Below, piece by piece: positions 49,851-60,700 of a stretch of 64,000 bases of DNA. The stretch covers positions 121,571,434-121,635,433 of the forward strand of contig CM057825.1 in NCBI GenBank assembly GCA_030068075.1, read 5' to 3'. This stretch comes from Paguma larvata. Lineage: Eukaryota > Chordata > Mammalia > Carnivora > Viverridae. The notes beneath the pieces were generated by a model. It was not told the DNA's origin. It did no database searches and saw nothing but the letters and a program-made list of their open reading frames with translations. The position numbers and the translations under genes are program-made. Positions within the stretch are counted from its first letter, which is position 1; each line of letters starts with the position of its first letter.

Positions 49851-49965
49851 TGGGCAAAGGGCGCCGCCCCCAGCGGGGCACAATGGTCCCGGTTGTTGGG
49901 CTGTGTGGCGTCCTGCCGCTGCCTCCCACACGGGGTACTCAGGGAAAGCCGGAAACTCGCTCGCC

Positions 49966-50035
49966 ATGTCGGCTAAGGAGGCGGGGGGTGTTCTCCGCAG
50001 AGCCCGGGGCAGGACCCTGGACGCGTTTCCCTCAG
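49966..50035 (+). CDS. Probable first coding exon of an unidentified gene (partial)
   Basis: ATG in a good context (GCCATGT, G at -3) opens 23 codons plus one base, reading MSAKEAGGVLRRARGRTLDAFPS. It ends at CTCAG followed by GTACTG, a plausible donor (CAG|GT). It is the only in-frame ATG between the upstream GC-rich leader and this donor. A short out-of-frame ATG at 49883 would give an upstream open frame. The peptide is alanine-, glycine- and arginine-rich with no domain, membrane segment or signal peptide visible. I do not recognise the family. No convincing second exon was found downstream in the window; candidate acceptors (for example near 51170) lead into early stops. The frame continues open past the donor to 50400, but that part has intron-like character and includes a MIR. 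Confidence 0.5.
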
Positions 50036-50284
50036 GTACTGCCAGCCTTTCGCCTGGGGAGGGGATGACTGCAAGGCTGCGGAACCGTCCGTCGGGGGAA
50101 CCGTCGGTTTGGGCGCGCGCGCCTCCAGCCGGACCGCTTCGGGGGCTGCACCCGGAGGCTGGGGACCGCAATAGCGGCCGCACCGCCCGCACTCGGGGTT
50201 TTCGAGGGGCGTTGTTGAGAGACGGGGTGTCCGGGCGCTGGGGCCTCCGCTGGCCTTGGCGTCACTTTCCTGAGAGAAGAGGAG

Positions 50285-50440
50285 ATGGAGGAAGGCGGCA
50301 AAGCGTGCTTAACAGGAGCGCGGGTTTCAGCCCTGCCTCGCATGCGTTACTCAGCAAGCCTTGGCCTCAGTTTTCCCCACCTGCCAACCGGGAATCGTAA
50401 CCGCGATCTTACGTGTGGCGCTCGTAGGCGCCGGGTGCGT
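50285..50440 (+). mobile_element. MIR fragment at the edge of the CpG island
   Basis: GGGTTTCAGCCCTGCCTCGCATGC, CCTTGGCCTCAGTTTTCCCCACCTGCCAACCGGGAATCGTAACCGCG keep the MIR order. CpGs have been retained rather than lost, as expected inside an unmethylated island. Confidence 0.65.
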
Positions 50441-51702
50441 GTCAGATGCGGTTCTTTTCATTGTGGTGGTTCGCCACGGTGCGTTTTATCCTCCACAGCC
50501 CCGGTTTCTGCCTGTGGGAGGGGTCATCCACCAGAGGGTGTATAGCGCCCGTCGCAAAGCGGGGACGGCAGCCCGGCGTCGTTCAAGAGTTAGTGAAGTG
50601 CTTGGAGTTTGGATTTAGATAATCAGCCTCGTGGTAAAGATGGATTGAAAAGACCCCACAAACTTACCTTATGGGGAGGCGTTAACAAGTTCAAAGTATT
50701 TTTATAACTCAGCGCCCAACAAAGCCTAGGTGCTAAGTAAGTGAATGTTAACCCTGGAGCCATAAGTCGAGAGGGAGGTTGGTGCCTGGTGTCTTGGTCC
50801 TCTGACTTTTTGCTGCCTGCGGTCAAGAATCCCTCCCACGGGCACTCACCACTTTTCTAACCCCGGGGACGTCACCCCGCATGCCCCGCACGATCCGGCC
50901 TGTGCTCACCTTCCCTGATTCGCGCTTGTCATGTTGCCCTTTGCCCGCGTCTCCTGCCACACTGGTTTTCTTGAAGGCCTTTCTGTCCTCAGCTCCCGTA
51001 GGTAACGAATAGCCTGCCCGGTGGGCCTGGCCCATTCTCAACCTTCAAACCCCCGATTGAAAATTCAGTCACTTCCCCATGTCAGATTTTTTTCCCCCTG
51101 GGTACCCTACTTAGAGTAGGTTCCTGCTGAAGTTCTCTGTCCTAAAATCTTGTTCTTCTCTTTCTTTGCAGCTCTTGGTGGGGAGTGGCAGGGTTCTGGA
51201 ACGGCATGTGGGGCCAGAGATAGAGCTTTTGGTGGATTTTGGGAAAATACAGTCTGCTATAGTGCCCATTCTCTAAATATCTGAATATACCTTTTTTTCT
51301 TTTTCCGCCCAGCATGAGGTTTTTGAGGTTTATCTGTGTTGAGAAAAGGAGCTCTAGGTCACTCATTTTCTTCTTGGGCAGTATTCCCCTGGATGTATTA
51401 CCTACTTTATCCGTTCTGTTGGTTTATATTTGCTGAGTGTCTTCTCCGTGGAAGGGATGTGTTCTCTGATTGCAGAAGGATGAGTATGAGATTTCAGGCC
51501 ACGAAGAGGGGAAAGGACTGCGGGGTTGGGGGCAGTGGTGTCCCCGTGAGGCTGGAGGATGGGTGGTGAGTAATTGAGGAGTTTTGTCTTTACCTAATAG
51601 AGCGTCCAAGAGGTTTAAGCTGCATGTGCAAGGAAACAAGGACACGTGATCAGATTTCCATTTTGGAAAGAACAGTCTGAAAAGAATTTCTGTTTATTTC
51701 TT
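50441..51702. other. Putative intron 1, no further exon recognised
   Basis: CpG falls off over the first 200 bases. A pyrimidine-rich acceptor-like site (TTCTCTTTCTTTGCAG, ending at 51171) is present, but the frame that follows stops within about 35 codons. No supported coding sequence. Confidence 0.4.
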
Positions 51703-51923
51703 TATTAAAAAAATTTTTTTATGCTAATTTATTTTTTGAGCGATCAAGAGAGATAGAGCACAAGGGGGAGGGGCAGGGAGAGAGGGAGACACAGAATCTG
51801 AAGCAGGCTCCAGGCTCGGAGCCGTCAGCACAGAGCCCGACGCGGGGCTCGAACTCACAAACCCTGAGATCATGACCTGAGCCGAAGTCGGACGCTTCAC
51901 CGACTGAGCCATCCAGGCGCCCC
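51703..51923 (-). mobile_element. SINEC with long TSD
   Basis: T-rich start, GAGCGATCAAGAGAGATAGAG, right end GAGCCATCCAGGCGCCCC. TSD AAAGAATTTCTGTTTAT (51681-51697) / AAAGAATCTCTGTTTAT (51924-51940). One of only three SINEs in the last 16.5 kb, all minus strand. Confidence 0.97.
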
Positions 51924-51940
51924 AAAGAATCTCTGTTTAT

Positions 51941-52764
51941 GAGGAACTTGGGGCGCAATCCGCTTGCAAGCTGGAGCCCAGAGCTCGTCTTGCAGTAGCA
52001 TTTCCGTAGCCCCACGTTGTTCACTTTGCATGTATTTACTTGTAGCTGGAGGTGCCTGTGATGGGGGTGGACTTCTGATGGAGATTATGGGGATACCAAG
52101 GTGTCAACGCCGACTGGCCCACTGGTGTTGTCACAGGGGGTGCAGAGAACAAGAGAGTCGTTGACCTGGACAAGAATGGGGAGGTGGGGAGCGAAAGCCT
52201 TACAAGAGAAAATGACAGGATACTTCCCTTGCTGAGGCAGGAAGAAGGAAAGTGACCCTGGGCTTCCCTTAGCCCCAGTGGGCATGCTCAGTGTGGGCCA
52301 TTTAGCACAGGGCTTGCAGAGTCCCGGCCTTGGAGGGTTGGGCTTGGAACACCTGGTCTTGTGCGTTCACTTCACTGGGTGCTGAACCCCTAGTCCACCC
52401 CCAGCGTGCCTCCATTGCTCTGACTCAGTCTTCCCTGAGTCCTCATTTCCTGCTGGCATTGCCGGCAACTTGGAGAGATGCTTTTCAAGGGCCTCATGCC
52501 GGTCCAGACTCTGCAGGAATATAAGGCCTCATGCTGGAAGGGTTGTTCAGGAGGCAGGATGGAGGGGAAAGGGAGAGAAACTGGCTTTTCTCAGTCCCTT
52601 GCTAGAATACACCCTCCCTGTGAAGGAGGTTTGGTTAACTCGAGCCACACTGCCTAAAATCACAGCCTTGATAACCCTCATCCTGGCCCCTCGAAGCCGC
52701 CTCCCCTCCGGCATTAGCTCAGCAGTTTATTGCTCACGTGAAACTGACAGGTAAGTGAAAGAGT
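51941..52764. other. No gene or repeat recognised
   Basis: GC-moderate sequence of about 800 bases. Open frames of 64-94 codons have no recognisable domain. Confidence 0.4.
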
Positions 52765-53045
52765 GGGTTCTTAGTCCCTTCAGGCCGTGGTAACAAAGCC
52801 CCGGAGACCAGATATCGACAACAGGCTCTTACTCCTCACAGTTCTGGAGGCTGGGAGTCCTGGGATCAGAACCCGCGTGTGGTGCCTGCCTTCCTGGTTC
52901 CTGGACTCCCATCTTCCGGTGCCCTCCCGTGGTGGAAGTGGGAGCGGGCGCTCTGGGCTCTCTTTCTTAAGGCGTTAATCTCATCACTGTGACCTCATCG
53001 CCTCCCCAAGGCCCCACCTCCGCATATGGGGTTTAGGTTTCAACA
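52765..53045 (-). mobile_element. MaLR-type LTR fragment
   Basis: GTCCCTTCAGGCCGTGGTAACAAAGCCCCGGAGACC, CTTACTCCTCACAGTTCTGGAGGCTGGGAGTCC, CCTTCCTGG, TAATCTCATCACTGTGACCTCATCGCC and GGGGTTTAGGTTTCAACATAAGAATGG are the reverse LTR landmarks. Confidence 0.78.
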
Positions 53046-54018
53046 TAAGAATGGGGGGGGGGCACAGAAACATGAAGTCTGTGGTAAGCGCTTTAAGACC
53101 CTCCCTCCCCCCGCCCCTCCCCGGTGGCTTACGCGAGTGGCAGTGTTCCGGTGGTGGTGTACGTGCAGCCTGGCTTCAGTCGCCCGTTCCCTGTTCACCT
53201 CGTCGGCTAGGCGCTGTCGGCAGATGTTTATACAAAGTAAATTGTACGTGTCTCGTTGAAGGTTCACATTCCTCAGGCGTGTTCAAATATTCATTTTAAT
53301 TAGGCAAATTGATAATTATATTTCCTTGACACGTATCCTAATTAAGACTGCTTTCTCCTAGCAAGTAATTGTTTTCCTGAAAAATTTACGACATCTGTTG
53401 TGAAGAAATTTTAAGAGAGAAATATCTAGATAAAATAGGTTTAAAAATTACCTCTATCTGTTTGTTTTCATGTCCTAAAGGGTTTTTTTCTTTTTTCCCC
53501 CAGTTCTTTTTGCCACCAGAATATGTTCCCTCTTTGAGAATAGGGCTCTTTGGTGGTTTTCTTAAAAAGATTATGTCCCTACATATTTGAAGCCTGCAGC
53601 TGTTGCTCTGGAGCCGATCATATTCGTCAATCCTGAATATTTCTCGGTCCCCTCTCATGTGGCAGAAAATAAATGGAATCCCCCCCAAAATCAACTTGCC
53701 CCACACTTCTCGCAGGTGTCACCTAAGAACCCTTCTCTGGACGTGTTTATCCAGGTCTGAACGGGGCTGAAAATACTGTGGTTTGAAAAATTCTGACAGA
53801 TCAATGAAGACCATGAAATACATGCTTTTAATGATGCCATACATTTGGGCCAAACCAGTTATCTCTTATTTGAGGACTTCTGGGACTAAAGGAAGGATTT
53901 TGAGTACCCCCTCCTTGAGGTTATCATCATCAGTCAAAATTAGCTTGTAAAACGTTCCCACCATAACACTTCCAAGAACCAAATGAACTTTTATTTCTGA
54001 GTGCCTTTTTTTTCCGAG
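53046..54018. other. Unassigned; AT-rich possible conserved element at 53270-53480
   Basis: ATTCATTTTAATTAGGCAAATTGATAATTATATTTCC, CCTAATTAAGACTGC and AGCAAGTAATTGTTTTCC are homeodomain-like TAATTA-rich text without a recognised repeat. A 106-codon minus frame (53386-53706) covers the right part and lacks coding support. Confidence 0.35.
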
Positions 54019-54019
54019 T

Positions 54020-55230
54020 GCCTTTCTAGTTTTTCAAATAACTTTATTGAGGTTCCATAACACTCACTCATTTTAAGTTCACAGTTCAGCGGTTTGTAAA
54101 AATCTATAGAGTGGTCCAGGGTCAGGATTTTAGAACCTTTGCATCGCCCGCCCAAAAAACTTTGTGCCCATTTGCCGTCTTTTCCTGTTTCTGCTCCGTG
54201 TGCCGGAACCTACCAATTTACCGCCATTGCTTTGCCTTTTCTGGACATTTCGTGTAAACGGCATCATAAAATCTGTGGTCTTTGGTGACTGGCTTCTTTC
54301 CCTTAGGTAACCTTTTCAGGAGTCTCTCACGTTGTAGCAGGTATCAGTGCTTTGTTCCTTTTTACCGAATGGTGTTCCGTCGTATGGGGAGACCACATCT
54401 TGTTTATCCATTCACCCAGCAATGTACATTTGGACACTACTGTCCCCAGTTTGGACACTGGCCGTTATGAGTACAGCTGATATGAACATCCACATACAAA
54501 TCTTTGTATGGGCATAGATGTCATTTTTCTCGAGTAGATACCGAAGATTGGAATTGCTGGGTCATATAAGTAACTTCCGTTTTGAGGAACTTCCAAACCG
54601 TTTTCTAAAGCAGCTGCACCATTTTACATTCCCATTGCTAAACATGGGTTCGTATTTCTCCATATCCTCGCCAACACTTGTCATCGTCTGTCTTTTTGAT
54701 CTAACCAACCATATGGGTATGACTTGGTATCTCATTGATTTTGGTTTGCATTTTCCTAAAGGCTGATGATGTTGAACATTTTCATGTGCTGACTGGCCAC
54801 AGTCTTTCTTTGAGGAAATATCTTTTCAGGTCCTTTGCCCTATTTCTGCCCCCCACCCCGCCCTTTGGCCCAGTTTTAATTGGGTTGTGTTCTTATTGAG
54901 TTGTAAGAGTTCTTTATATATATGCAATACAGATCCCTTAGCAAATCCATGATTTGCAAATATTTTCTCCCATTCTGTGGATTCTCCTTTCGCTTGCTTT
55001 ATGATGTCCTGTGGAACACTAGAATTTTTAATTTCGATGAAGTCCAAATGAGCAACTCTTTTTTGTGTTATCACTTGTGCTTTTGATGTCCTATCTAAGA
55101 AATTTGCCTAGCCCCAAATCATGAAGATTTGCTTCTGTGTCTCTTCTAAGAGTATTCTACTTAAAGCTTGTACATTTAGGTCTAGGTTCATATTGAATTA
55201 ATTTTGATGTATGGTGTGGGGAAGGGTCTG
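54020..55230 (-). mobile_element. Old L1 (L1M) fragment, 1.2 kb
   Basis: Reverse L1: AATAACTTTATTGAGGTTCCATAAC, TTCTGGACATTTCGTGTAAACGG, GGCTTCTTTCCCTTAGG, AGATACCGAAGATTGGAATTGCTGGGTCATA, TTAATTGGGTTGTG, GAGTTGTAAGAGTTCTTTATATAT, CAAATATTTTCTCCCATTCTGTGG and TTAATTTTGATGTATGGTGTGGGG. Reading frames are destroyed. It is the longest single repeat in the second half and is uninterrupted by SINEs. Confidence 0.9.
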
Positions 55231-56120
55231 ATTATTAGAAAATTTACTTTTTTTTCTGACTACAGTAGAAATCTAGTAGTTGGTCAATGAATAGAAAAAA
55301 ATAAAACGGGAATTAAAAAAATTACACATTCTTTTAACATTTCCTTTTAATGTAAACTATAAATGTACACCCATTTACCATTCTTTTGAGGTCGGGCCAA
55401 GGACTTGTCTTGGAGTATGGGTTTCCAGATGGGCCTGCCATGGAGCCTTTCTTGCATAAACAACACCCGTAATGAATCTTTTCCAGTTTGGGTTTTTTCC
55501 AGGGGAGTAGTCCATTAAAAATCACTTGGAAAGCGCTCTGAGTGAAGAATTCTTCTAGGTCTGTGCTTTCTTTTCCCCCTAATCTTTTACACTTGTCTGC
55601 ACAGCACCTAATTCAATAGTGCTTTATTTTCCCCAGCTTGCCTTTTGCCGAGTCTTCCCGAAGCCTCTGTCTTAGCTTTATTAGAAACAACCCTTTTTCA
55701 GTTCATACTTCTCTGGTTTACGTGTTTAATTAAGTGACTTAAAAATTAGCGTTAGCATGAACGGGTCTGGGGACGGCGCCTGATGGACACATGGAGGGAC
55801 ACCCTCGAGGGACGTGGGTTGACAGTCCCCGCCTTTGCAGAGGGCATGCAGCGTGTGGGTAAATCTGGAGGTTTGTTAAGAGAGCGTCTGTTTCCAGAGA
55901 GGACTAACTGGCAGCTTTTTATATTTGCGAAGCATATGATTTTTAACTGTGCCAAACCCTGCGGTTAGTTACAGGCGGTAGCGCGGCTCCAGAAGCCTGA
56001 GAACTACAATTAGTCGCTCTTAGAACCCGGTCGGATATGCAGCCAGCCAACCAGAAAATGTCTGTTAAGTGAAAGAATGCCCAAAGTCTCCATGTACCCT
56101 TGTTTCAAAGAACAAGAACA
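55231..56120. other. No gene or repeat recognised
   Basis: About 900 bases without a firm call. Open frames of 61-82 codons are unsupported. Confidence 0.45.
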
Positions 56121-56146
56121 AAACAACAACAACAACAACAACAACA
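56121..56146 (+). repeat. (AAC)n microsatellite
   Basis: Eight to nine AAC units, followed by an A-rich CCCAAAAAACAAAACAAATG stretch. Confidence 0.95.
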
Positions 56147-56469
56147 AAACCCAAAAAACAAAACAAATGAACACAAAAAAAACACCAAAAACCCCTAGAC
56201 CTGCTAATATCGTGGGTCCTCGTTTGGAAAACGAAGGCAGGGTGCTGGCCAGAACCATCTAAGATGCGGCTGTGATGACACGTGCATTGGCTTCATTCAC
56301 ATGAGGGCGCTGAGACACTTTGGTGATTTCGGGTCCTAAACTAGGAGCTGGGAGGGCCGAGAAGGGAACACAACTCTTCTGGGTGCTGGCCCTTTGGCCT
56401 CGCCGCCAGAACATCCTGGAATAGGCCACGAGTCTCTGTCTCCCGCCCAATCTGCTCCTTCTCCAGTCT

Positions 56470-57260
56470 TGCCCCCGCTCCCGTTCAGTCAGAAGCCTAG
56501 GTGTCACTGCTGACCTCTCCTCCTCCCCCTCTCTCCCCAGCCCTGCCCTGCACCCTCCAGAGCTCACCCTGGTTTTGTCCATCCGTTCCCTTCCCAGCTC
56601 CCAGCACTGCGACCCCCACATCTCTCACCTGGACGCCTCCAGCAGCCTTCTGCGTCCACTCCTGCCATGACAGCCCATTCCCTGTACAGCCTTCAGAGCC
56701 GTCTCTTCGAAACAAAAATTGGGCCCGTCATCCCTTGACACGGCTTTTCCCTGTCCCTCTCTTTCTCTCTTTCTGGTGTCTTGTTCTTCATGTACCATTT
56801 TTTTAAAACATTTATTTATTTTTGAGAGAGACAGAGACAGAGCACGAGCCATTGAGGGGCAGGGAAAGAGGGAGACAGAGAATCCGAAGCAGGCTCCAGG
56901 CTCTGAGCTGTCAGCACAGAGCCCGACACGGGACTTGAACCCATGAACTGCGAGACCATGACCTGAGCCGAAGTCGGACGCTTAACTGATCGAGCCCCCC
57001 AGGCGCCCCTCTGTATGTGCTGTTTTTAGAAGAAACCCGTGCTGCTTTTCCCCTTCTCAGTTAGGGCCCTGTCATTCCCCTTCCTTCATTCCTTTCCTTT
57101 CCAACTTAATAGTTGCGTATTTACTCCTGTGACTTTCATGTCTTTTCCAGCCCCTAGACGATACATTCCTGGAGGGCAGGAGGCCCAGACCTAGGACAGC
57201 GTTAGCAGTGGTGGCCACTCAGTGACCGTTTGTTCTGTACATGAGTAAATGTGAATGAAT
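56470..57260 (+). mobile_element. L2 LINE, split by a SINE
   Basis: CCTAGGTGTCACTGCTGACCTCTCC, TGGACGCCTCCAGCAGCCTTC and CGTCATCCCTTGACACGGC lie before the SINE. TCATGTCTTTTCCAGCCCCTAGACGATACATTCCTGGAGGGCAGGAGG and a CACTCAGTGACCGTTTGTTC..GTGAATGAATAC tail lie after it. This is the usual L2 3-prime order. Confidence 0.8.
56800..57008 (-). mobile_element. SINEC inside L2
   Basis: TTTTTTTAAAACATTTATTTATTTTTGAGAGAGAC at left, GAGCCCCCCAGGCGCCCC at right. No clear TSD seen. Confidence 0.94.
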
Positions 57261-57264
57261 ACAC

Positions 57265-57970
57265 TATCCCTTTGATCACATTCCTGTATCCGCCTAACCC
57301 GTTGCTTACGCCATGTATCCTCTGCACAAAGCAGAATCCAAGGGATCGGATCAATTAAGAGGATCCCTTGCAGACCACCCTAGGTGGCCCTGAGGTGGCG
57401 CGCTCTCGGGGCTGCATCCACCCTGAGGAAGGGTTGCCTTTTCCTGCGTCCAGAGCCTCTGTTCACCCAGCCTTGTGCCTGCAGGGCACTTCTGCCCAGA
57501 GACAGCGCCTTCTGCCACTTCTCCCCGAAGCAGCCCCCGGGCCAGTGGCCGCTTGCCCTCTTGGCGGGGGAGCATGGGTGATGGTGGCAGCAGGCCCTAG
57601 CGAACATCCACCCCCAAATGGAGTTCTGCTTCGGAAAAGGGGGAGGGGTTCAGGAAATGTCTTCTCCCCCCTTAGCTCTGGTCCCGAACAGCACCGGCCA
57701 AAGCCAGTGATGCTGAAAGCCACCTGGCCGAGGAGTCCTGGCCTGTCTGCCTTTGTACTTCTCTGAAGGGCTGCAGATAAAGACTTTGGCAGGTCCTTTA
57801 TCCCCGAACGGCTGTGGTGACTCAGAAGCTTTTGTGTGTCTCAAGAAGTACCTTTGAATGCATTTAGGCAAAGAAAAGAGAGGTTGGATAAATTCGCCTT
57901 GCTGCTTAGGAAAAGTCACATGGAGACTCTGAGGATCTGGCTGTCACGGTTAATTGGGGGGAGGAGGGGG
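57265..57970. other. No gene recognised
   Basis: GC-rich. Overlapping open frames of 65-132 codons on both strands show no family motif. The 132-codon plus frame (57368-57766) has no splice or promoter context. Confidence 0.4.
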
Positions 57971-57974
57971 CCCC

Positions 57975-58185
57975 GGAGGGCGCTATTATTTTAATAGCTT
58001 CGCACACCGTGCAGTTCACCCTTCTACAGCGTACAACTCAGTGGCTCTCAGTCTCTTCAGAAGGGTTGTGCAGCCATCGCAGAGTTGCTTCGGAACTTCT
58101 TTATCACCCCCAGAAAGAAACCCTGCACCCCTTAGCTGTCACCGCACCCCCCACTCCAGCCCCCGACAACCCCTGATGGATGACG
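57975..58185 (-). mobile_element. Old L1 (L1M) fragment
   Basis: CACCGTGCAGTTCACCCTTCTACAGCGTACAACTCAGTGGCTC, GGTTGTGCAGCCATCGCAGAG, CTTTATCACCCCCAGAAAGAAACCCTGCACCCCTTAGCTGTCACC: reverse strand of the L1M segment TTCACCCATTTAAAGTGTACAATTCAGTGG. Confidence 0.82.
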
Positions 58186-58549
58186 CTGTTACACGGGGCG
58201 GAAGTGCGGGCAGTGTTGCAGTCGGGACACTTGGATTGTTAAACCAGAAAGAGTCCCAAGGTGGCGAAGATTGGTTTTGCTACTATTATGTTGTTGTTGT
58301 TGTCGTTCGTAACCACCGAAATAAGATTCCTCCGCGGAGAAGATGAGGGGTGTTGCTGAAGACATTCTGGTCGCGATTCACTGTGCAGATGGCTACCGTG
58401 AGAAACTGTAAAAATTGCATTTCGTTGGCATTTGCTCTTTAGCCAGAAAGCCTCCAGACAGCTGTGAAGCTGCCCATCTTTGCTGTTTTATAACCAAAGC
58501 TGTGTCTCCAGTATGTGGAGGACAGGATGTTAAGATCAAAGCATGTAAT
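58186..58549. other. No gene or repeat recognised
   Basis: Contains a short TTGTTGTTGTTG run near 58289. Nothing else recognised. Confidence 0.4.
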
Positions 58550-58550
58550 T

Positions 58551-58586
<36 letters not shown>
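58550..58586 (+). repeat. (GT)n-(GA)n compound microsatellite
   Basis: Thirteen GT units followed by about five GA units. Confidence 0.97.
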
Positions 58587-58689
58587 TCAGATATTTTCTG
58601 TGCCCCACTGTGTGCCGCAGGGATAAAGAGATGGGTAGGATTTTGTGGGCGTTGTCTCTGCTACGGCAAGGGCAGCAGTTACCGCGATA

Positions 58690-58900
58690 ACAGTCGTGAT
58701 GACAGAAGCTCAGCCCCGACTGTGTGCTGTGTGCCTGGGCAAACGCTTCACCTGCATTCACCCAGTAATTCCTCACAACAGCCCTTTCGAGGCAGGCACG
58801 CTATTCTTACTTTACGGCTGAGGAAAGTGAGGCCCCAAGCGATTACGAACTCGCATCGTGTGACATGGGTGGTAAAGGGTGGAAAGGAGATCGGAGCCTG
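58690..58900 (-). mobile_element. MIR
   Basis: GTGTGCTGTGTGCCTGGGCAAACGCTTCACCTGC, ATTCCTCACAACAGCCCTTTCGAGGCAGGCACGCTATTC and TTTACGGCTGAGGAAAGTGAGGCCCCAAGCG: reverse MIR with several CpGs. Confidence 0.85.
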
Positions 58901-59654
58901 GCACGCAAGCCTCAGCGTCCAGGGTACGCTGGCCCCAGGTGGGGTCTTTGGGAGATGCAGGCCCGGAGCAGCACCTAGACTGTACGCCCTTGCCCGTGCC
59001 CACACGTCCCGGTGTGATGGGTCCTGTGCCCTGCGCTCACATCTGCCCCTGGTGTCAGGGTCTGGTCTCCACAGCTCCCCCGCGCCTGGCGCTGGCCGTC
59101 GTCCAGACCGCAGCAGTCGCGTTGCCCTCCTGCCCAGCAGTCGCTCTGTCCGTGACCGCGCACCTCCCTGCTGCTGTGCAAGTCAGCCTTAAGGAACGGG
59201 AGCCGTGGCTTTGCTCACAGTTGAGTGTCCGGCCACTCGTGTGGCCCCTCGTGCTCACGTAGTGGACCCTAGGAGCGGGAAGAGCTGCGTCGGCTTGCAG
59301 TGGAGGAAGGCAGGCTTTGGGCAGGCTTTGGGCTGGGCACGGGTGAGGAGTCCCAGCAGAAGGCGGAGCATCCCCCCGAGAAGGCGTGGGAAAGCGTGGC
59401 CTGTGTTTGAGGAGCATATCGGGGACCCTGCGGCGTGTTTGGTGTCGGGTTTCTCGATGTCCGGGCCGGGCTACCTGTGGTACGGCTGCCTGTGTCATGG
59501 GGGATGCTGGCCTCTCTCCGCTGAGTGCCGGATGCCCCCGGGGGATCAAAGTCACCCCTAGGTCAGAGCCACCAGTCTGGTGGGAGCAGTGGGCAGTTTA
59601 ACCGCGGGACTCCCGCGCCGCACTTTAGACCCGAGTGCCAGGATGCACGAGGAT
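58901..59654. other. CpG-containing, GC-rich, unassigned
   Basis: Several overlapping open frames (up to 225 codons at 58515-59192, starting in the microsatellite) are typical of GC-rich non-coding DNA. No domain, start context or donor is convincing. Confidence 0.4.
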
Positions 59655-60000
59655 CCACCGACCTCTTCATTCATCCATTCCCGTCCCCGAATGTTGACCG
59701 AGTGCCCCTCGCATGCCAGCGACCCAGTGACGCATGCTGGCAGCACGCTGGCAAGGGAACACGGACGTGGGCCTTTCCTCGTGGGAGTTAGAGCACAGTG
59801 ACCCTTCAGCAAGGGAGCTTGAGGAAGGGTCACAGTGGCAGTCAGAGCAGGGAGCGCTGCATGGAGCTGTCAGGTGGCCCCGGGTGGGGAGGTGGAGTCC
59901 TGACCCAAGGTGCTGGGGCTGCGCGGGTCAAGGGCGCACTGCGAGCGCTGCAGATGTGGGCGCATCCACCCGGTAGGCTGGACGGACCCGGTGACGCCCG
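59655..60000 (-). mobile_element. Possible L2 fragment
   Basis: TTCATTCATCCATTCCCGTCCCCGAATGTTGACCGAGTGCCCCTCGCATGCC and GGAACACGGACGTGGGCC..TCGTGGGAGTTAGAG resemble a reverse L2 3-prime end, diverged. Confidence 0.45.
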
Positions 60001-60369
60001 ATCCTGTCATCTGTAGGTTGGTGGACTGAGGACCGTGGTGGCAAACCCAGGGCCGTCAGGATAAGAGGCCAGTCTTGAAGGGAAGGTGACGAATCTGCTC
60101 GTGGGAGTGTTGTAAGGTACTGGCGGAACAAGCCGGAAGCTTGGACACATCCAGAGAAGCTCACATGCTACTTCCTCCTCCCTCTTTTAGCTAGTTCTGT
60201 GGCTTTCTAGTCACATGAGAAACGTGTCCCCTCTGGTCCCAACTCATGTATGATTTTGAGCCCGAGAAGTTAACAGGAGCCCAGACACTGAGCTTTTGAA
60301 GAGCCTTACAGTGTAGTGCCCTGGCGTCCACCGTCATCAGACTGCCTGCTCCTCACCCTCCTCAGCCAG
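60001..60369. other. No gene or repeat recognised
   Basis: Nothing recognised. Confidence 0.4.
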
Positions 60370-60700
60370 TACCTTCCACAAAGCAAACGGGACTGAGAAA
60401 ATGAGACTTTGCTTTATGAAAACTCAGTTGCCGGTGAAGTTAGCAGGTTTAGCACATCAGGAGAGCACAGGCTGTTAACAGCGTTAGGTATTAATTAACG
60501 GCACGGCCTCCTCGTGTAGGCCTTTTCCTAGTAGGGTGATGAAAACAGCGATTCATTTGCTTTTGGGGGATGCATTTATTACAATTAGGCATCGATTAAC
60601 TGGTAATAGTGAAAGGATCAATGAAATTTCTAATTCTTGGTGTATGTTAAAAAGTCAGCTTTCATTAACAGTTGACAAATATGCCTGAGAGGGATAATAA
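60370..60700. promoter_or_regulatory. TAAT-rich single-copy block (possible conserved enhancer)
   Basis: GTTAGGTATTAATTAACGGC, CAGCGATTCATTTGCTTTTGGGGG, TGCATTTATTACAATTAGGC and ATCGATTAACTGG form a block of homeodomain- and POU-like words without a recognised repeat. Function and conservation are inference. Confidence 0.3.

Larger units (their letters stand above)
49640..50290. promoter_or_regulatory. CpG island / probable promoter and 5-prime end of a gene
   Basis: This is the densest CpG and GC stretch of the window. CpGs are abundant from about 49690 to 50290 and tail off by 50600. There is no TATA box near the expected start. GC boxes (CCCGCCCC-type at about 49771, 49825 and 49841) and a perfect NRF1-type palindrome (49692-49703) lie upstream of an ATG at 49966. 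The island lacks interspersed repeats except a MIR at its downstream edge. Together this reads as a TATA-less housekeeping-type promoter driving rightward transcription. A divergent minus-strand transcript is possible but unsupported. Confidence 0.85.

Noticed and set aside
50036..50400. Extending the candidate coding exon beyond 50035 to the end of its open frame
   Set aside because: A consensus-like donor stands at 50036 and the extension runs into a MIR. The open frame is a by-product of high GC.
51150..51270. Second exon after the acceptor-like TTCTCTTTCTTTGCAG
   Set aside because: In the phase left by the first exon the frame stops within about 35 codons, and the text looks non-coding.
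53386..53706. 106-codon minus-strand frame with KLILGGIPFIFCHMRGDREIF
   Set aside because: No recognised domain, no promoter or splice sites. AT-rich chance frame is more likely; kept only as a point to test within the 53.3-kb finding.
58515..59192. 225-codon plus-strand frame, the longest in the window
   Set aside because: It starts just before a GT microsatellite, crosses a MIR and runs through GC-rich sequence. No domain, no splice or promoter support.
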